Shown here: positions 1-9,225 of the stretch, piece by piece
How the letters are laid out: each line of letters begins with the position of its first letter
Numbering within the stretch: position 1 is the first letter of the stretch
Source of the DNA: CAVXEH01 sp963805305
GTDB lineage: Bacteria > Chloroflexota > Limnocylindria > QHBO01
DNA length: 64,000 nt
Reading direction: 5' to 3'
NCBI GenBank assembly: GCA_963805305.1
Contig: CAWDTM010000003.1
Location: 248,001-312,000 of the forward strand
Program-made: the position numbers and the translations under genes
The notes under the pieces: generated by a model
Told to the model about the DNA's origin: nothing
Seen by the model: the letters and a program-made list of their open reading frames with translations, nothing else
The model's database searches: none

Positions 1-61
1 GCCGCCTCGGGCCTGATACGCCGCCCGGCGGGCCGGCATGGCCCCTAGACTGGGCTGCCGA

Positions 62-694
62 ATGCAGACGCCTCCACCCGGACTCACCCGACTGGGCACG
101 CTGGACGTGATCCTGGTCCGCCACGCGCGGCCGGTCCCGCCGGGCTCCCCGGGCTGGGAGGCGCGCGACGACGAGCGCCCCCTGGATGCCGCCGGGCTCC
201 GCGCGGCCGACGAGCTGGCCGACGAGCTGGAGCCGTATGGGCTGCAAGCCATCTACTCCAGCCCGTATCCACGCGCGCGGCAGACCGTGGAGCCCGTGGC
301 GCGGCGGCGCGACCTTCCCATCACCGAGCTCATCGACCTGCGCGAGCGACTCCTGAACCCGGATGCCCCGCGCGACGACTGGCGCGAGGTCCTCAGGCGC
401 AGCTGGGCCGATCCCGACTTTGCCCTGCCCGGCGGCGAGTCGGGGCGTGCGGCCCAGCGCCGGGCGCTGGCGATCCTCGACCTCCTTCGGGTGCGCTATC
501 CCGATGGCGGGCGGCTCCTGGTCGCCAGCCACGGCAACCTGATCAGCCTCATCCTGCAGGCGCTGGAGCCCGATGTCGGCTTCGAGTTCCACCTGGCCAT
601 GCCCATGCCGGCGATCTACCACCTCGAGCACGACGGCATCGGCTGGCGGGTGATGGGCGGGTACGGCTTCGTTCCGCTGGCCACCACCAACTGA
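62..694 (+). CDS. Histidine phosphatase family protein
   Basis: Phosphoglycerate-mutase-like phosphatase of about 210 residues. The N-terminal catalytic motif reads LVRHARP, a variant of the usual RHG/RHA box. A second arginine lies in SSPYPRARQT, and the late histidine is in VASHGN, completing the phosphohistidine pocket. Family members remove phosphate from sugars, nucleotides or proteins; the substrate cannot be told here. I chose the ATG at 62 because a TAGACT hexamer sits 10 nt upstream. An ATG at 38 and a GTG at 107 are also in frame, and the last would begin right at the core strand. No operon partner: the next gene converges from the other strand. Confidence 0.85.
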   Translation: MQTPPPGLTRLGTLDVILVRHARPVPPGSPGWEARDDERPLDAAGLRAADELADELEPYGLQAIYSSPYPRARQTVEPVARRRDLPITELIDLRERLLNPDAPRDDWREVLRRSWADPDFALPGGESGRAAQRRALAILDLLRVRYPDGGRLLVASHGNLISLILQALEPDVGFEFHLAMPMPAIYHLEHDGIGWRVMGGYGFVPLATTN

Positions 695-722
695 CGCACG
701 GGGCGACGCGGCCGCGCCGGGT

Positions 723-1946
723 TCAGGCGTCGCGGGCGAGCAGGTCCTCCAGCGTCTCGCGGCGGCGTGACAGGCGAGCGACGCCATCCTCCACCGTGAC
801 CTCCGCGGCGCGCGGGCGGCCGTTGTAGGTCATGGACATCACCGCGCCGTAGGCACCGGCGCGGCCCAGGGCGAGGAGCGCGCCCCGGCCGCATTGCGCG
901 AGCTCCCCGGGGTCGAGCCAGTGACCGAGATCGTGCGCCAGGATGTCCCCCGCCTCGCAGACCGGCCCGGCGAGATCCACGCGTCCAGTGGCCGCCACCA
1001 CGTCCACCGGCTCCCCGGGCACGACCAGTGCGACAGGATGCTCCGCGCCGTAGAGCATGGGGCGAAGGAGATCGGTCATCCCGGCATCAGCCACCAGGTA
1101 GGTCAGGCCGGCATCGGTCCGGGGCTGGACGCGCAGTACGCGGGTCACCAGCCAGCCGGCATCGGCCACCAGGCTGCGGCCAGGCTCGCAGATGAGCCGA
1201 TGGCGCCCGAACCGCGCCCCCGCTGCCTCACCCACGGCGCTCAGCACGGCGGGGTCAGGCGTTGAGAACCCCCCGCCGATGTCGACCCATTGCGGCGCCA
1301 GTCCGACGGCGGACGCCGCCGCCGCGGCATCGGACAGGCGGTCGAGGAGGTCGAGGTACGACCCGGTCCCGGCGATATCGGAGCCGATGTGGGCGCCCAG
1401 CCCGGCCAGTGCCAGGCTCGCGCCACGCAGCATGTCCAGCGCCGCGGTCAGGTTTGCGGGTGCGATCCCGAACTTTGCTGTCGACGCGCCGGTGGCGAGA
1501 TGGGGATGCGTGGCCGCCTCGAGCGCGGGATTCAGCCGGATCCCGATCCGAGGCTGCTCGACGTCCCGTGCGATGGCCACCAGCGCCGCCAGGTCGCCGA
1601 GCGACTCGGCGTTCACCAGCGCGCCGGCCGCCAGGCCCTCGCGCAGCTCCGCGTCCGTGCGCCCCACCCCGTTCATCACCATCCGCCCCGGCGGGCACCC
1701 GGCGCGCATGGCCAGGGCCAGCTCCACGCCGGTCACGACCTCGCAGCCGGCGCCGTGGGCCACGAGGCGCCGGAGCAGGTGCGGATCCGTGTTGGCCTTG
1801 ACCGCGTAGGCAACCAGCGCCCCGGGAAAGGCGTCGCGCACGGTGACCAGGTTCGCGGCGGCGCGGTCGAGGTCGGTGATCCACACCGGCGTCCCCCATT
1901 CCTGCGCCGTCCCGGCGAGGAGGCCGGCCGGCAGTGCCCGGGTCAT
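723..1946 (-). CDS. lysA: Diaminopimelate decarboxylase
   Basis: PLP-dependent decarboxylation of meso-diaminopimelate to L-lysine, the last step of lysine synthesis; cytoplasmic. About 407 residues, normal for LysA. The PLP lysine is in AYAVKAN near the N-terminus, the phosphate-binding region includes GGGFSTP, and the dimer-interface motifs CEPGRSLV and CEAGD are present. The start ATG overlaps the TGA of the upstream cyclase/ATPase gene in a 4-nt ATGA, so the two are probably translationally coupled. The reading frame continues upstream, but that part is an out-of-frame shadow of the neighbour. Related ornithine/arginine decarboxylases are less likely given CEPGR and CEAGD. Confidence 0.93.
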   Translation of the reverse strand: MTRALPAGLLAGTAQEWGTPVWITDLDRAAANLVTVRDAFPGALVAYAVKANTDPHLLRRLVAHGAGCEVVTGVELALAMRAGCPPGRMVMNGVGRTDAELREGLAAGALVNAESLGDLAALVAIARDVEQPRIGIRLNPALEAATHPHLATGASTAKFGIAPANLTAALDMLRGASLALAGLGAHIGSDIAGTGSYLDLLDRLSDAAAAASAVGLAPQWVDIGGGFSTPDPAVLSAVGEAAGARFGRHRLICEPGRSLVADAGWLVTRVLRVQPRTDAGLTYLVADAGMTDLLRPMLYGAEHPVALVVPGEPVDVVAATGRVDLAGPVCEAGDILAHDLGHWLDPGELAQCGRGALLALGRAGAYGAVMSMTYNGRPRAAEVTVEDGVARLSRRRETLEDLLARDA

Positions 1947-4900
1947 CTGCCCTGCGAGGTGATCCCGGATGCCTCCCCGCTGGCCGAGCGCTCGGGGCGC
2001 TGCCGGCCCGTCGTCGCGTCCGGTCGCCACGCCCGCGAGCGGTAGGTCGCAACGTACGCGGACGCACCTCGCTCCTCGAAGAAGGCGTCCGCGGCGGCCG
2101 CGGCCCCGTCCGCCTCTCCGAACCGCCCGGCGGCGGCATGCCCAACCGCCAGCCGCAGGCGGGCCAGCAGCGTGAGCTCCCCCACCTCCTCGAGCGCCCG
2201 CTCTGCCGCGCGGAATGCGATCCGGCCCTCCTCCCAGCGCTCGTCGATCAGGGCCTGCATCACGACGCCCAGCTGGTGCATGGCCCGCGTCCCGTGGGTG
2301 TCTCCCTTTTGCGTCTCCGCGAATGACTCGAGCGCCGGCGCGATCCACTCGCCACGTCCCGCGGCCACGGCGGCAAAGAGGATGTCGGCGGTGCCGGCCG
2401 TCGCAGCGTCGCCCACGGCCTGTGCGGTCCGTCCCGCGTCGCCGGCCTCGTCCCACCGCCCCAGGGCGATGAGGATCTCGCCCTGCGTGCCCGCGAGACC
2501 GGCGCTCGCCTGTGCGCTGTTCCGCACCACGTCCCGTGACGCGCAGGCGCGGAGCCGGCCCTCCGCGTCTGCCGGATCGCCGCGGTAGATGTCGCGACGG
2601 ATGACCTCGGACTCGAACCAGGTCAGGTAGAACTCTGAGGCGGCGGCCCGTTCGGCCTCCATCGCCGGAAGCCACCCATCCCAGTCGCCGAGGTCAAACG
2701 AGGTTCCAAGGGCGACCCCGATCGCCTGCTGCACCCACGTCCGCTGGCCGAAGCGCTCGGCGATTTCGTAGGACTCGCGGGCGAGCGCCAGGCTGGCGCG
2801 CATATCGGTCACGGCCACCATCCCCTGGAGGTTGTTCCGGGCGCGCAGCGCGTTCATGGGGTTCCCGACCTGGTCAGCGACGGCGATGCAGCCTCGAAGC
2901 GTCACCTCCGCCTCGGTGACCATTCCGGCGTTGAGCAGCGCGGTGGCACGGGTGATCAGGATCTCCACCAGGTCGTTCTGGGTCAGGACGGCCTGCTGCG
3001 CCAGGACGCGATCGCACCACTCGATCGAACGCGTGTCGCCGGAGATCATCAGCGCCCTGGCCAGCTCCGCCTGGGCGCGGGCAACGTCGCGCGACGGCGG
3101 GAGGTCCCGGGCGTCGGCAAGCGCGGACTCCAGGATCTCGATCGCAGACCGGTCCCCGTGCTCGGCCAGTCTTGCCGTCGCCTGCAGCGTGCGAGCGCGC
3201 AGGATGCCCTGGCGGTCGCCGAGCTGACGGCCTATGCGCTCCGCCTCCTCCGCATGTGCGATCCCGGCCTCGACCCGGGCAGCGTAGATCGCGGCGTTGG
3301 CAGCCCGCTCGTGGAGGGCGGCCTGCTCCGCGGGATCGGCCGTGACCTCGAGCGCCTGCTCCAGGTACTGCTCGGCCCCGACGAGCGAATGGAGCGCGAT
3401 GGCGCGGTCTGCCGCTGCGCGCAGCGCGACCCGGGCCTGGGCGGCAAGCGCGTCGGCCTCCGCACCCGCCCCGGTGGCCCGGTAGGCAGCCAGGTAGTGG
3501 CTGGCCAGCACCCCGGCGATCTCGTCCTCCCCCAGCGCCTCGTAGTGGCGCGCCGCGGCGAGGTGCTTCGCTCGTCGGTCCCGCCGGGCGAGGGACTGGT
3601 AGGCAACCTCGCGCACGACGCCCTGGATGAAACGGTGCTGGCCGCGCTCGGGAGAGCGCGGGTCCACGTCGAGCACGAGCATCTCGCGCCGCACGAGGCC
3701 CGCGAGGCGCTCCGCAAGTGCCGCCCGGTCCAGGCCGCTGACCGCAGCGAGCGCCTCGGGAGAAAACGAGATGCCCAGCACGGAGGCGTCGGTGACGAGG
3801 CTGCGCTCCTCGGGGTCGAGCCGATCGAGCCGGGCCGCGATGAGCGCATGGAGCGTCTCGGGCACCGCGAGCTCCGGCAGGTCGCGGACCAGGACGTAGC
3901 GCCCGTCCTCCGCGTGGAGCGCGCCGCCGTCGAGGAGCATGCGGAGCGTCTCCACGGCGTAGAGCGGCACGCCCTCCGCGCGATCGACGATCGCTGCGAG
4001 GGCCCGCTCCGGCATCCCGGGCACCAGCCCGGTGAGCAGCAGCCGCATGTCGTCATCCGAGAGGGGCTCGAGATGGATGGAGGTCGCCGCCCGGACGCCC
4101 TGGCCCCAGCCCGACCGCCGCTCGAAGAGCTCGGGGCGTGCCTCGGCGAGGACGAAGATCGGCGAGCTTCTGGCCCAGGTCAGCAGGTGCTCGATGAAGT
4201 CGAGCAGCCCCTGGTCGGCCCACTGCAGGTCCCAGAACACCAGCAGCACGGTCCCCTGCGCCGCCATCCGCTCGAAGAAGGTGCGCCAGGCGGCGAACAG
4301 CTCCTCGCGCGACTCCTCCGGCAGGGTCTCCAGGCCCAGGAGGCCGGCGAGCCGCGGCTCGATCCAGCGGCGCTCCGCCGGGTCCGTGACGAACTGCTCG
4401 ACGGTTGCCTGCAGCTGGTCGCGCGCGGCGGCCGTGTCGTCGGACTCCGCGATCCCCGCCCGGCCGCGAACCATCTCGGCCAGGGCCCAGTAGCTGATCC
4501 CCTCGCCGTAGGACGGCGACCGGCCCTCGTGGAACCAGATGTTCTCGACCACGCCGTCGAGGTACTTCTCCAGCTCCCAACCGAGGCGGCTCTTGCCGAT
4601 GCCGGCTTGGCCGATGACGGTCACCAGCCGCGGCTTGCCCTCGCGTGCGGTCGCGTGGAACTGCTCCTTGAGCGCCCGCAGCTCCTCGTCGCGGCCCACG
4701 AACGGCGGCTCCAGCTGGGCCGCGCGCCCCGACCCCCCGCGCCGGGCGACGACCGCGGTTGCGCGCCAGACGGGCACCGGCGCGGCCTTGCCCTTCAGCT
4801 CGCGCTCCCCGGCTTCCTCGAAGGCAATGGCTCCGGAAGCGGCACGCATGGTGGCCTCGCCGACGAGAACGGTACCCGGCTGCGCCGCGGACTGGATCCT

Positions 4901-5512
4901 GGACGCGGTGTTGACCAGGTCGCCGGCGACCATGCCCTGGTTCGTCGCGCCAATGGTGACCGCGGCCTCCCCGGTCAGGACCCCGGCGCGCGCCTGGAGG
5001 CTGTCGTCGCCGACCTGCATGCCGCCCACCGCGGCGACCAGCTCCAGCGCGGTCCGCACGGCGCGCTCCGCGTCGTCCTCGTGGGCGGTGGGCGTGCCCC
5101 AGACCGCCATCACCGCGTCGCCGATGAACTTCTCGATGATGCCGCCGTGGCGCTCCACGATCTCCTGCGCGGTCTCGAAGTAGCGGCTCAGCAGGTCGCG
5201 GGTCTCCTCCGCGTCGTGGTGCTCGGAGACCGTGGTGAAACCGACCAGGTCGGTGAACAGGACCGAAACGAGGCGACGCTCGGCGACGGCGGCGGTGGGC
5301 TGTCCCTCGCCACGCGCGGCGCCCGCCACCGCGGGCGGCTCAGCGGGGCTGGAGGCTCCCGCCATGGCAGTGCCGCATTCCCGGCAGAACTTGGCCCCGC
5401 CGGGGTTGTCCGTGCCGCACGACGGGCAGGCGACCGCCATCCGCGCTCCGCACTCGATGCAGAACTTGGCGCCGGCCTCGTTGGACGTGCCGCAGGCGGT
5501 GCAGGTCAGCAT
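1943..5512 (-). CDS. Zinc-ribbon adenylate/guanylate cyclase with AAA ATPase and TPR-like region
   Basis: A signalling protein of about 1,189 residues. Two zinc ribbons (CxxC...CxxC, residues 4-21 and 29-46) are followed by a class III nucleotide cyclase domain at about 80-265, with metal-binding FTDLVGFT and GDAVMAVWG. Next is an ATPase domain from about residue 290, with Walker A GQAGIGKSR and Walker B-like VFWDLQWAD. The last 500 residues are alanine-rich helical repeats, TPR-like. This is the large cyclase/LuxR-ATPase type common in Chloroflexota, Actinobacteriota and Bradyrhizobium; ligands are unknown. I chose the ATG at 5512 because it opens exactly at the first zinc ribbon; the longer frame overlaps the upstream methyltransferase. 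It shares ATGA with lysA. Confidence 0.88.
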   Translation of the reverse strand: MLTCTACGTSNEAGAKFCIECGARMAVACPSCGTDNPGGAKFCRECGTAMAGASSPAEPPAVAGAARGEGQPTAAVAERRLVSVLFTDLVGFTTVSEHHDAEETRDLLSRYFETAQEIVERHGGIIEKFIGDAVMAVWGTPTAHEDDAERAVRTALELVAAVGGMQVGDDSLQARAGVLTGEAAVTIGATNQGMVAGDLVNTASRIQSAAQPGTVLVGEATMRAASGAIAFEEAGERELKGKAAPVPVWRATAVVARRGGSGRAAQLEPPFVGRDEELRALKEQFHATAREGKPRLVTVIGQAGIGKSRLGWELEKYLDGVVENIWFHEGRSPSYGEGISYWALAEMVRGRAGIAESDDTAAARDQLQATVEQFVTDPAERRWIEPRLAGLLGLETLPEESREELFAAWRTFFERMAAQGTVLLVFWDLQWADQGLLDFIEHLLTWARSSPIFVLAEARPELFERRSGWGQGVRAATSIHLEPLSDDDMRLLLTGLVPGMPERALAAIVDRAEGVPLYAVETLRMLLDGGALHAEDGRYVLVRDLPELAVPETLHALIAARLDRLDPEERSLVTDASVLGISFSPEALAAVSGLDRAALAERLAGLVRREMLVLDVDPRSPERGQHRFIQGVVREVAYQSLARRDRRAKHLAAARHYEALGEDEIAGVLASHYLAAYRATGAGAEADALAAQARVALRAAADRAIALHSLVGAEQYLEQALEVTADPAEQAALHERAANAAIYAARVEAGIAHAEEAERIGRQLGDRQGILRARTLQATARLAEHGDRSAIEILESALADARDLPPSRDVARAQAELARALMISGDTRSIEWCDRVLAQQAVLTQNDLVEILITRATALLNAGMVTEAEVTLRGCIAVADQVGNPMNALRARNNLQGMVAVTDMRASLALARESYEIAERFGQRTWVQQAIGVALGTSFDLGDWDGWLPAMEAERAAASEFYLTWFESEVIRRDIYRGDPADAEGRLRACASRDVVRNSAQASAGLAGTQGEILIALGRWDEAGDAGRTAQAVGDAATAGTADILFAAVAAGRGEWIAPALESFAETQKGDTHGTRAMHQLGVVMQALIDERWEEGRIAFRAAERALEEVGELTLLARLRLAVGHAAAGRFGEADGAAAAADAFFEERGASAYVATYRSRAWRPDATTGRQRPERSASGEASGITSQGR

Positions 5513-5568
5513 GCTCTCCGGGTGCTCGGGATCTGAGCTGGGAGTATGACGGGTGCTAACGCCCTCGC

Positions 5569-6240
5569 CTACCCCGGATCCCGCACCCGGAGGAGGGTCA
5601 GCCCGTCGCCGATGGGCACCAGGGCCACCTCGACGCGCTCGTCGGTGGCGAGCTTCGCGTTGAGCGCGCGGATGGCGAGGGTGCTGCCGTCGTCGACCGC
5701 CGGATCCGCCACCCGGCCCGACCACAGGACGTTGTCGATGGCGATCAGACCGCCCCGCCGAACCAGGCGCAGGGTCCGCTCCACGTACCCGTCGTAGTTG
5801 GGCTTGTCCGCATCGATGAAGGCGAAGTCGAAGGTGCCGGCGGCGCCATCGGCGAGCAGCCCGTCAAGGGTGTCGAGCGCCGGACCCAGGCGCAGCTCCA
5901 CGCGGTCGGCCACGCCGGCGGCCTCCCAGGTCTGACGGGCGACATCGGTCCATTCCGCGCTCACGTCACAGCAGAGCAGGTGCCCGTCCGGCGGGAGCGC
6001 CAGGGCCACGGCCGTCGAGCTGTAGCCGGTGAAGGTCCCCACCTCGAGGCAGCGCCGCGCACCGGTCAGCCGCACAAGGAGCGCGAGGAGCGCGCCCTGC
6101 TCGGGTGCGATCTGCATCCCGTGCTGCGGCAGGGCCGCCGTCCGCTCCCGCAACTGGCTGAGCACCCGGGGTTCGCGCACGCCGACGCTGAGCAGGTATT
6201 CGTGAAGGGCCTCGTCGAGGCCGATGCTGGCGTTGGACAT
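5569..6240 (-). CDS. SAM-dependent O-methyltransferase (caffeoyl-CoA type)
   Basis: About 223 residues, the full length of the methyltransferase 3 family. The SAM-binding motif is LEVGTFTGYSS, and the acidic metal/catalytic motif is FAFIDADKPNY followed by AIDNVLWSGRV, the classic metal-dependent catechol O-methyltransferase signature. It would methylate a hydroxyl of a small catechol or similar acceptor in the cytoplasm; the substrate is unknown. The stop lies 56 nt before the cyclase/ATPase start, so co-transcription is likely. A TACCAT hexamer 7 nt before the ATG suggests its own leaderless promoter. Confidence 0.88.
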   Translation of the reverse strand: MSNASIGLDEALHEYLLSVGVREPRVLSQLRERTAALPQHGMQIAPEQGALLALLVRLTGARRCLEVGTFTGYSSTAVALALPPDGHLLCCDVSAEWTDVARQTWEAAGVADRVELRLGPALDTLDGLLADGAAGTFDFAFIDADKPNYDGYVERTLRLVRRGGLIAIDNVLWSGRVADPAVDDGSTLAIRALNAKLATDERVEVALVPIGDGLTLLRVRDPG

Positions 6241-6247
6241 GCCGTGG

Positions 6248-6253
6248 ATGGTA
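6248..6253 (-). promoter_or_regulatory. Putative -10 element, leaderless promoter of the O-methyltransferase gene
   Basis: On the minus strand reads TACCAT, 7 nt before the ATG at 6240, with no Shine-Dalgarno between. It fits the TANNNT-N6-8-start pattern seen at many genes in this window. Confidence 0.5.
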
Positions 6254-6267
6254 GCCGTCCGCCGGCC

Positions 6268-7266
6268 CTACAGTCCGGCGAACAGGGAGTCTTCGCGCTC
6301 GGTGGACGGGGCATCGTGGCCGCGCCAGGTGGCCAGAACGAAGTCTTCGGTCGAGAGCGCTCGGGTGACGAGGTCCTCGGGCATCTCCAGGAGCCAGCCG
6401 AAGTCCTGGCGCTGGGTGCGGTGGCAGTCCATGCTGCGGTGCTTGAGCGCGATCCACGGCGAGACGTCGATCCTGGCGGTGACGTCGGCGTCCGGCGTGC
6501 CGAAGGCGCCCGGCTCATCCCCGGACGCGAGCATCTCGGCGATCTGTCGCATGGCGTCGACGTTCGTGGGGTTCAGCGCATCGGGCCCGAGCTGCGCGGC
6601 AGCTGCATCGACCTTCTCCAGGGCGTCGCCGAAGTCCCACGGCAGGTTCAGCCCGCGCGCGCGGAGCTCGAGCATGAGACCCAGCAGCGCCTCCCGGTTG
6701 AAGGCGGTCTCGTAGCGCTTCGCGACGGTGTGCGGCTCGCCCGCATCGCGGTACCGCCGGGGGTCCGCGGCGGCCTCGAACGCGCCAACCGCCACCTTAT
6801 GGGCGTTGATATGGTCCGGGTGGCCGTAGCCCCCATTGCTGTCATAGCTGACCAGGACCGCCGGCCGCGCCTCGCGCGCGATACGCACCACGCGCCCCAT
6901 CGCCTCCTCGAGGTCCTGCCGCCAGAAGGCGTCGGCCCGCTCGTTGGAGGGGGTTCCCATCATCCCCGAGTCGCGGTACCCGAGCAGGTGGAGGTGCAGC
7001 TCGCCGCCGTTGGCCGCCGCCTCGCCCAGGGCCCCGATGGAGCATTCGAGCTCCGCGCGCCGGATCTGGCGCAGGCGCGGCCGGGCCAGGTCGGGGTCAA
7101 GGGCCGGATCGTGGATCTCCCCTTCCTCCCCGCCGGTGCAGGTCACGAGGTCCACGCGGCGACCCTCGGCCAGCGACCGCGCGATGAGACCTCCGGTCGA
7201 CATGCACTCGTCATCGGGATGAGCGTGGACGAGGAGGAGCCCTCCGGATGGCACGGCGCTGGTCAT
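6268..7266 (-). CDS. PIG-L family deacetylase (mycothiol conjugate amidase/MshB-like)
   Basis: Zinc-dependent de-N-acetylase of about 332 residues. The zinc motif HAHPDDE is at the N-terminus, followed by TCTGGEEGE; the third ligand region is GYGHPDHINAH. Length and the GEEGEI and SYDSNGGYGHPDH motifs resemble Mca/MshB, which act on mycothiol conjugates or GlcNAc-inositol. BshB-type bacillithiol enzymes are shorter. Thiol cofactor metabolism is thus a guess. I chose the ATG at 7266; upstream reading is shadow of the DUF971 gene, which ends 46 nt before this start. It likely sits in one minus-strand operon with the DUF971 and propeller genes. Confidence 0.87.
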   Translation of the reverse strand: MTSAVPSGGLLLVHAHPDDECMSTGGLIARSLAEGRRVDLVTCTGGEEGEIHDPALDPDLARPRLRQIRRAELECSIGALGEAAANGGELHLHLLGYRDSGMMGTPSNERADAFWRQDLEEAMGRVVRIAREARPAVLVSYDSNGGYGHPDHINAHKVAVGAFEAAADPRRYRDAGEPHTVAKRYETAFNREALLGLMLELRARGLNLPWDFGDALEKVDAAAAQLGPDALNPTNVDAMRQIAEMLASGDEPGAFGTPDADVTARIDVSPWIALKHRSMDCHRTQRQDFGWLLEMPEDLVTRALSTEDFVLATWRGHDAPSTEREDSLFAGL

Positions 7267-7312
7267 GGGCAGAAGGGTCTCCGGCTGCGGGAAGAGGTCC
7301 GAGGTTTGCGGA

Positions 7313-7654
7313 TCACGAGGGGGCGCGGTGCTCCGGGCACTGGCACAGCTCGCGGAGCCGCGCGTACGTGTAGAGGCCCGTGTCGTGCCCGTCGCCCCAG
7401 ATGGGAGCGAGCGCGTATCGACCGATCCACTGCACGCGTTCGATGGTCGTCTGCTCCGGAGTGAAGTACGTCTCCAGCGTGACGACGCCCGGCATGCTGC
7501 CCTCCCCGGAGCACAGGGCGCACGGGCAGGCACGGCGCAGATCGGTCCACTGCCATTCGCCCAGGTGGCCGTCGTCCCACCGGATGCGCAGGATGCGGGC
7601 CGTCTCGTCGAGCTCGACCCCGATGGGGTTGACAACCTGTGGTCGCGGGCTCAT
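7313..7654 (-). CDS. DUF971 (gamma-butyrobetaine hydroxylase-like N-terminal) domain protein
   Basis: Small protein of about 113 residues made almost wholly of the DUF971 fold. The core includes LRIRWDDGH, the cysteine cluster CPCALCSGEG, and a C-terminal LCQCPEH, so a metal (zinc or iron) site is plausible. Stand-alone DUF971 proteins often occur near Fe-S assembly genes, but none is nearby here. The role is unknown. The ATG at 7654 starts 25 nt after the stop of the anchored propeller gene, so the two are probably co-transcribed. Frame upstream of this start does not look conserved. Confidence 0.8.
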   Translation of the reverse strand: MSPRPQVVNPIGVELDETARILRIRWDDGHLGEWQWTDLRRACPCALCSGEGSMPGVVTLETYFTPEQTTIERVQWIGRYALAPIWGDGHDTGLYTYARLRELCQCPEHRAPS

Positions 7655-7679
7655 GGGCGGCGGGGTCGCATAAACGGGA

Positions 7680-9119
7680 TCATGGCTGCCAGAATTGTGC
7701 GACACCCAGCCATTCCGCGCCGAAGCTCGCCCCATTGGCCGTCAGCTGCCTGGGCTTCTTGCCGTTCCCGAGGTCCCAGACGTACAGGTCCTGGCGGACG
7801 CCGCCGTTCGCCGAGTTGATGCCCAGGGTGAAGGCGACGTGGTCTCCCCTGGGCGACCAGCGCAGGTGGCTGAGCAGCCCCGTGACCTGGACGCGGGAGG
7901 TCGTGGCGCCCGTGGCATCCACGACGGCCAGCGTCGAGATCGCGCCGTTCTCCGCGATGGAGATGCGCCGGGTCCCGTCGGGCGACCAGAGGACCGGTTG
8001 ACGGGCAACCGCGATCGTGTCGCCGCTGACCGGGTCAATGCGCCACTGCCCGGCGTTGGCGACCCACAGGACGACGTTGCCGTCGCTCGTGGCGTAGAGG
8101 CGATCCATGCCACCCTCGTCGAAGAAGCGCGCCTCGTCCAGCTGCGATCGCTGCTCGGTGGCCGGGTGCGCGAAGTTGATGGTCGACAGCGTCGTGGTGG
8201 TCCCCGACGCGAAGCCGATGGCGTAGACCGTCGCATCATCGTTCGCGCCGCCGCGGGTCACCTTCACCGCATACACCGTGCTCGCGTCGCCGCCGAAGGT
8301 CACCGCGTCGACGCCGGTCGCCAGGGGCCGGTCCGGCTTGCCGGGCGTGATGGCCAGCAGCTTGCCGTTCACGATGGCGACCATGACGGTCCCGTCGGGC
8401 GCCGCGGCGTAGTGCGCGATGTCCAGGTTGGACTTGGCCACGACCTTCGCGGCCGCCGAGGTCGCGAAGTCGTCGCGGTACAGCTCGCTGGCCCCGAGGG
8501 CCGTCGGCCGTGCCAGGTAGAGCATCTCCAGGGTGCCGTAGGTGGGTGTCGGTGTCGGCGCCGGCGTGGCAACAGCGGATGGCACCACCGTCTCGGTTGC
8601 CGCGGGGACCGATGACGGGCTCGAAGCGAGCGAAGAGGACGGCAGGAGCACGCTGCTCGGGGCGTGGCTCGCCGCAAAGCCGCCGTTCGCCTCGGTGTAG
8701 ATGAGCGCCATGAGGACGATCACGATCCCCGCCAGCGCCAGGACCAGGCCGATGAGCCAGGGGACCGCCTGCTCGGCGGTGGTCGGACGCCTGCGGTCCC
8801 CGAAGCGCCGCGTATCCCAGAACTGGGTCGGTGCCTGGGGTGCGGCCTCGACGACCTCCCCACCGGCCTCGGCCGCTGCGGCATCCGGGGCCACCTCGCG
8901 GGGCTCGTCGTCCGCATCCGCGGGGTCCGTCCAGCCAGCATCGGCCGGTTCGTCGAGATCCTCGGACGGCCAGGAGAGACCGTCGTAGGCCTCGAACGAC
9001 GCTTCCTCGCGCGGATCGCGCGGATCGCCCGCGTCGCGGGCATCGCCGGGGTCCCGGGGATCGCCCGGACCCGTCACGCAGACACCCCCGCGGCTGTTCG
9101 GCTCATTGCGCTCGATCAT
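7680..9119 (-). CDS. Membrane-anchored beta-propeller (TolB/WD40-like) protein
   Basis: About 479 residues. The first 120 are acidic and low in complexity, beginning with degenerate DPRD/DARD repeats. One hydrophobic segment (AVPWLIGLVLALAGIVIVLM) near residues 125-145 would put the rest outside the cell. A Ser/Pro/Thr linker (PTPTPTYGT) leads to a C-terminal region of repeated strands with propeller-blade phrases such as PVLWSPDGTRRIS and HLRWSPRGDHVAF. No catalytic site is visible; a binding or scaffold role is likely. The start is divergent from the nitrilase gene across about 100 nt. Confidence 0.75.
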   Translation of the reverse strand: MIERNEPNSRGGVCVTGPGDPRDPGDARDAGDPRDPREEASFEAYDGLSWPSEDLDEPADAGWTDPADADDEPREVAPDAAAAEAGGEVVEAAPQAPTQFWDTRRFGDRRRPTTAEQAVPWLIGLVLALAGIVIVLMALIYTEANGGFAASHAPSSVLLPSSSLASSPSSVPAATETVVPSAVATPAPTPTPTYGTLEMLYLARPTALGASELYRDDFATSAAAKVVAKSNLDIAHYAAAPDGTVMVAIVNGKLLAITPGKPDRPLATGVDAVTFGGDASTVYAVKVTRGGANDDATVYAIGFASGTTTTLSTINFAHPATEQRSQLDEARFFDEGGMDRLYATSDGNVVLWVANAGQWRIDPVSGDTIAVARQPVLWSPDGTRRISIAENGAISTLAVVDATGATTSRVQVTGLLSHLRWSPRGDHVAFTLGINSANGGVRQDLYVWDLGNGKKPRQLTANGASFGAEWLGVAQFWQP

Positions 9120-9212
9120 AGCGAAGGCCGGGACCGCCGGACCCGGTGCCGGCGCCCCAGCCAGCGCTCCCACCAGGCGGCCGGGAGCGGCAGTGGCTCA
9201 AATCGGCCCGAG

Positions 9213-9218
9213 TAAGAT
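9213..9218 (+). promoter_or_regulatory. Putative -10 element of the nitrilase gene
   Basis: TAAGAT, 7 nt before the ATG at 9226, without a Shine-Dalgarno. It supports 9226 rather than the in-frame ATG at 9217, which lies inside the hexamer. Confidence 0.5.
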
Positions 9219-9225
9219 GGCGCGC

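Noticed and set aside
3158..5536. A 792-codon open frame on the plus strand
   Set aside because: It lies antisense to the cyclase/ATPase gene, whose motifs are unmistakable, and has no recognisable protein features; GC-rich codons leave antisense frames open.
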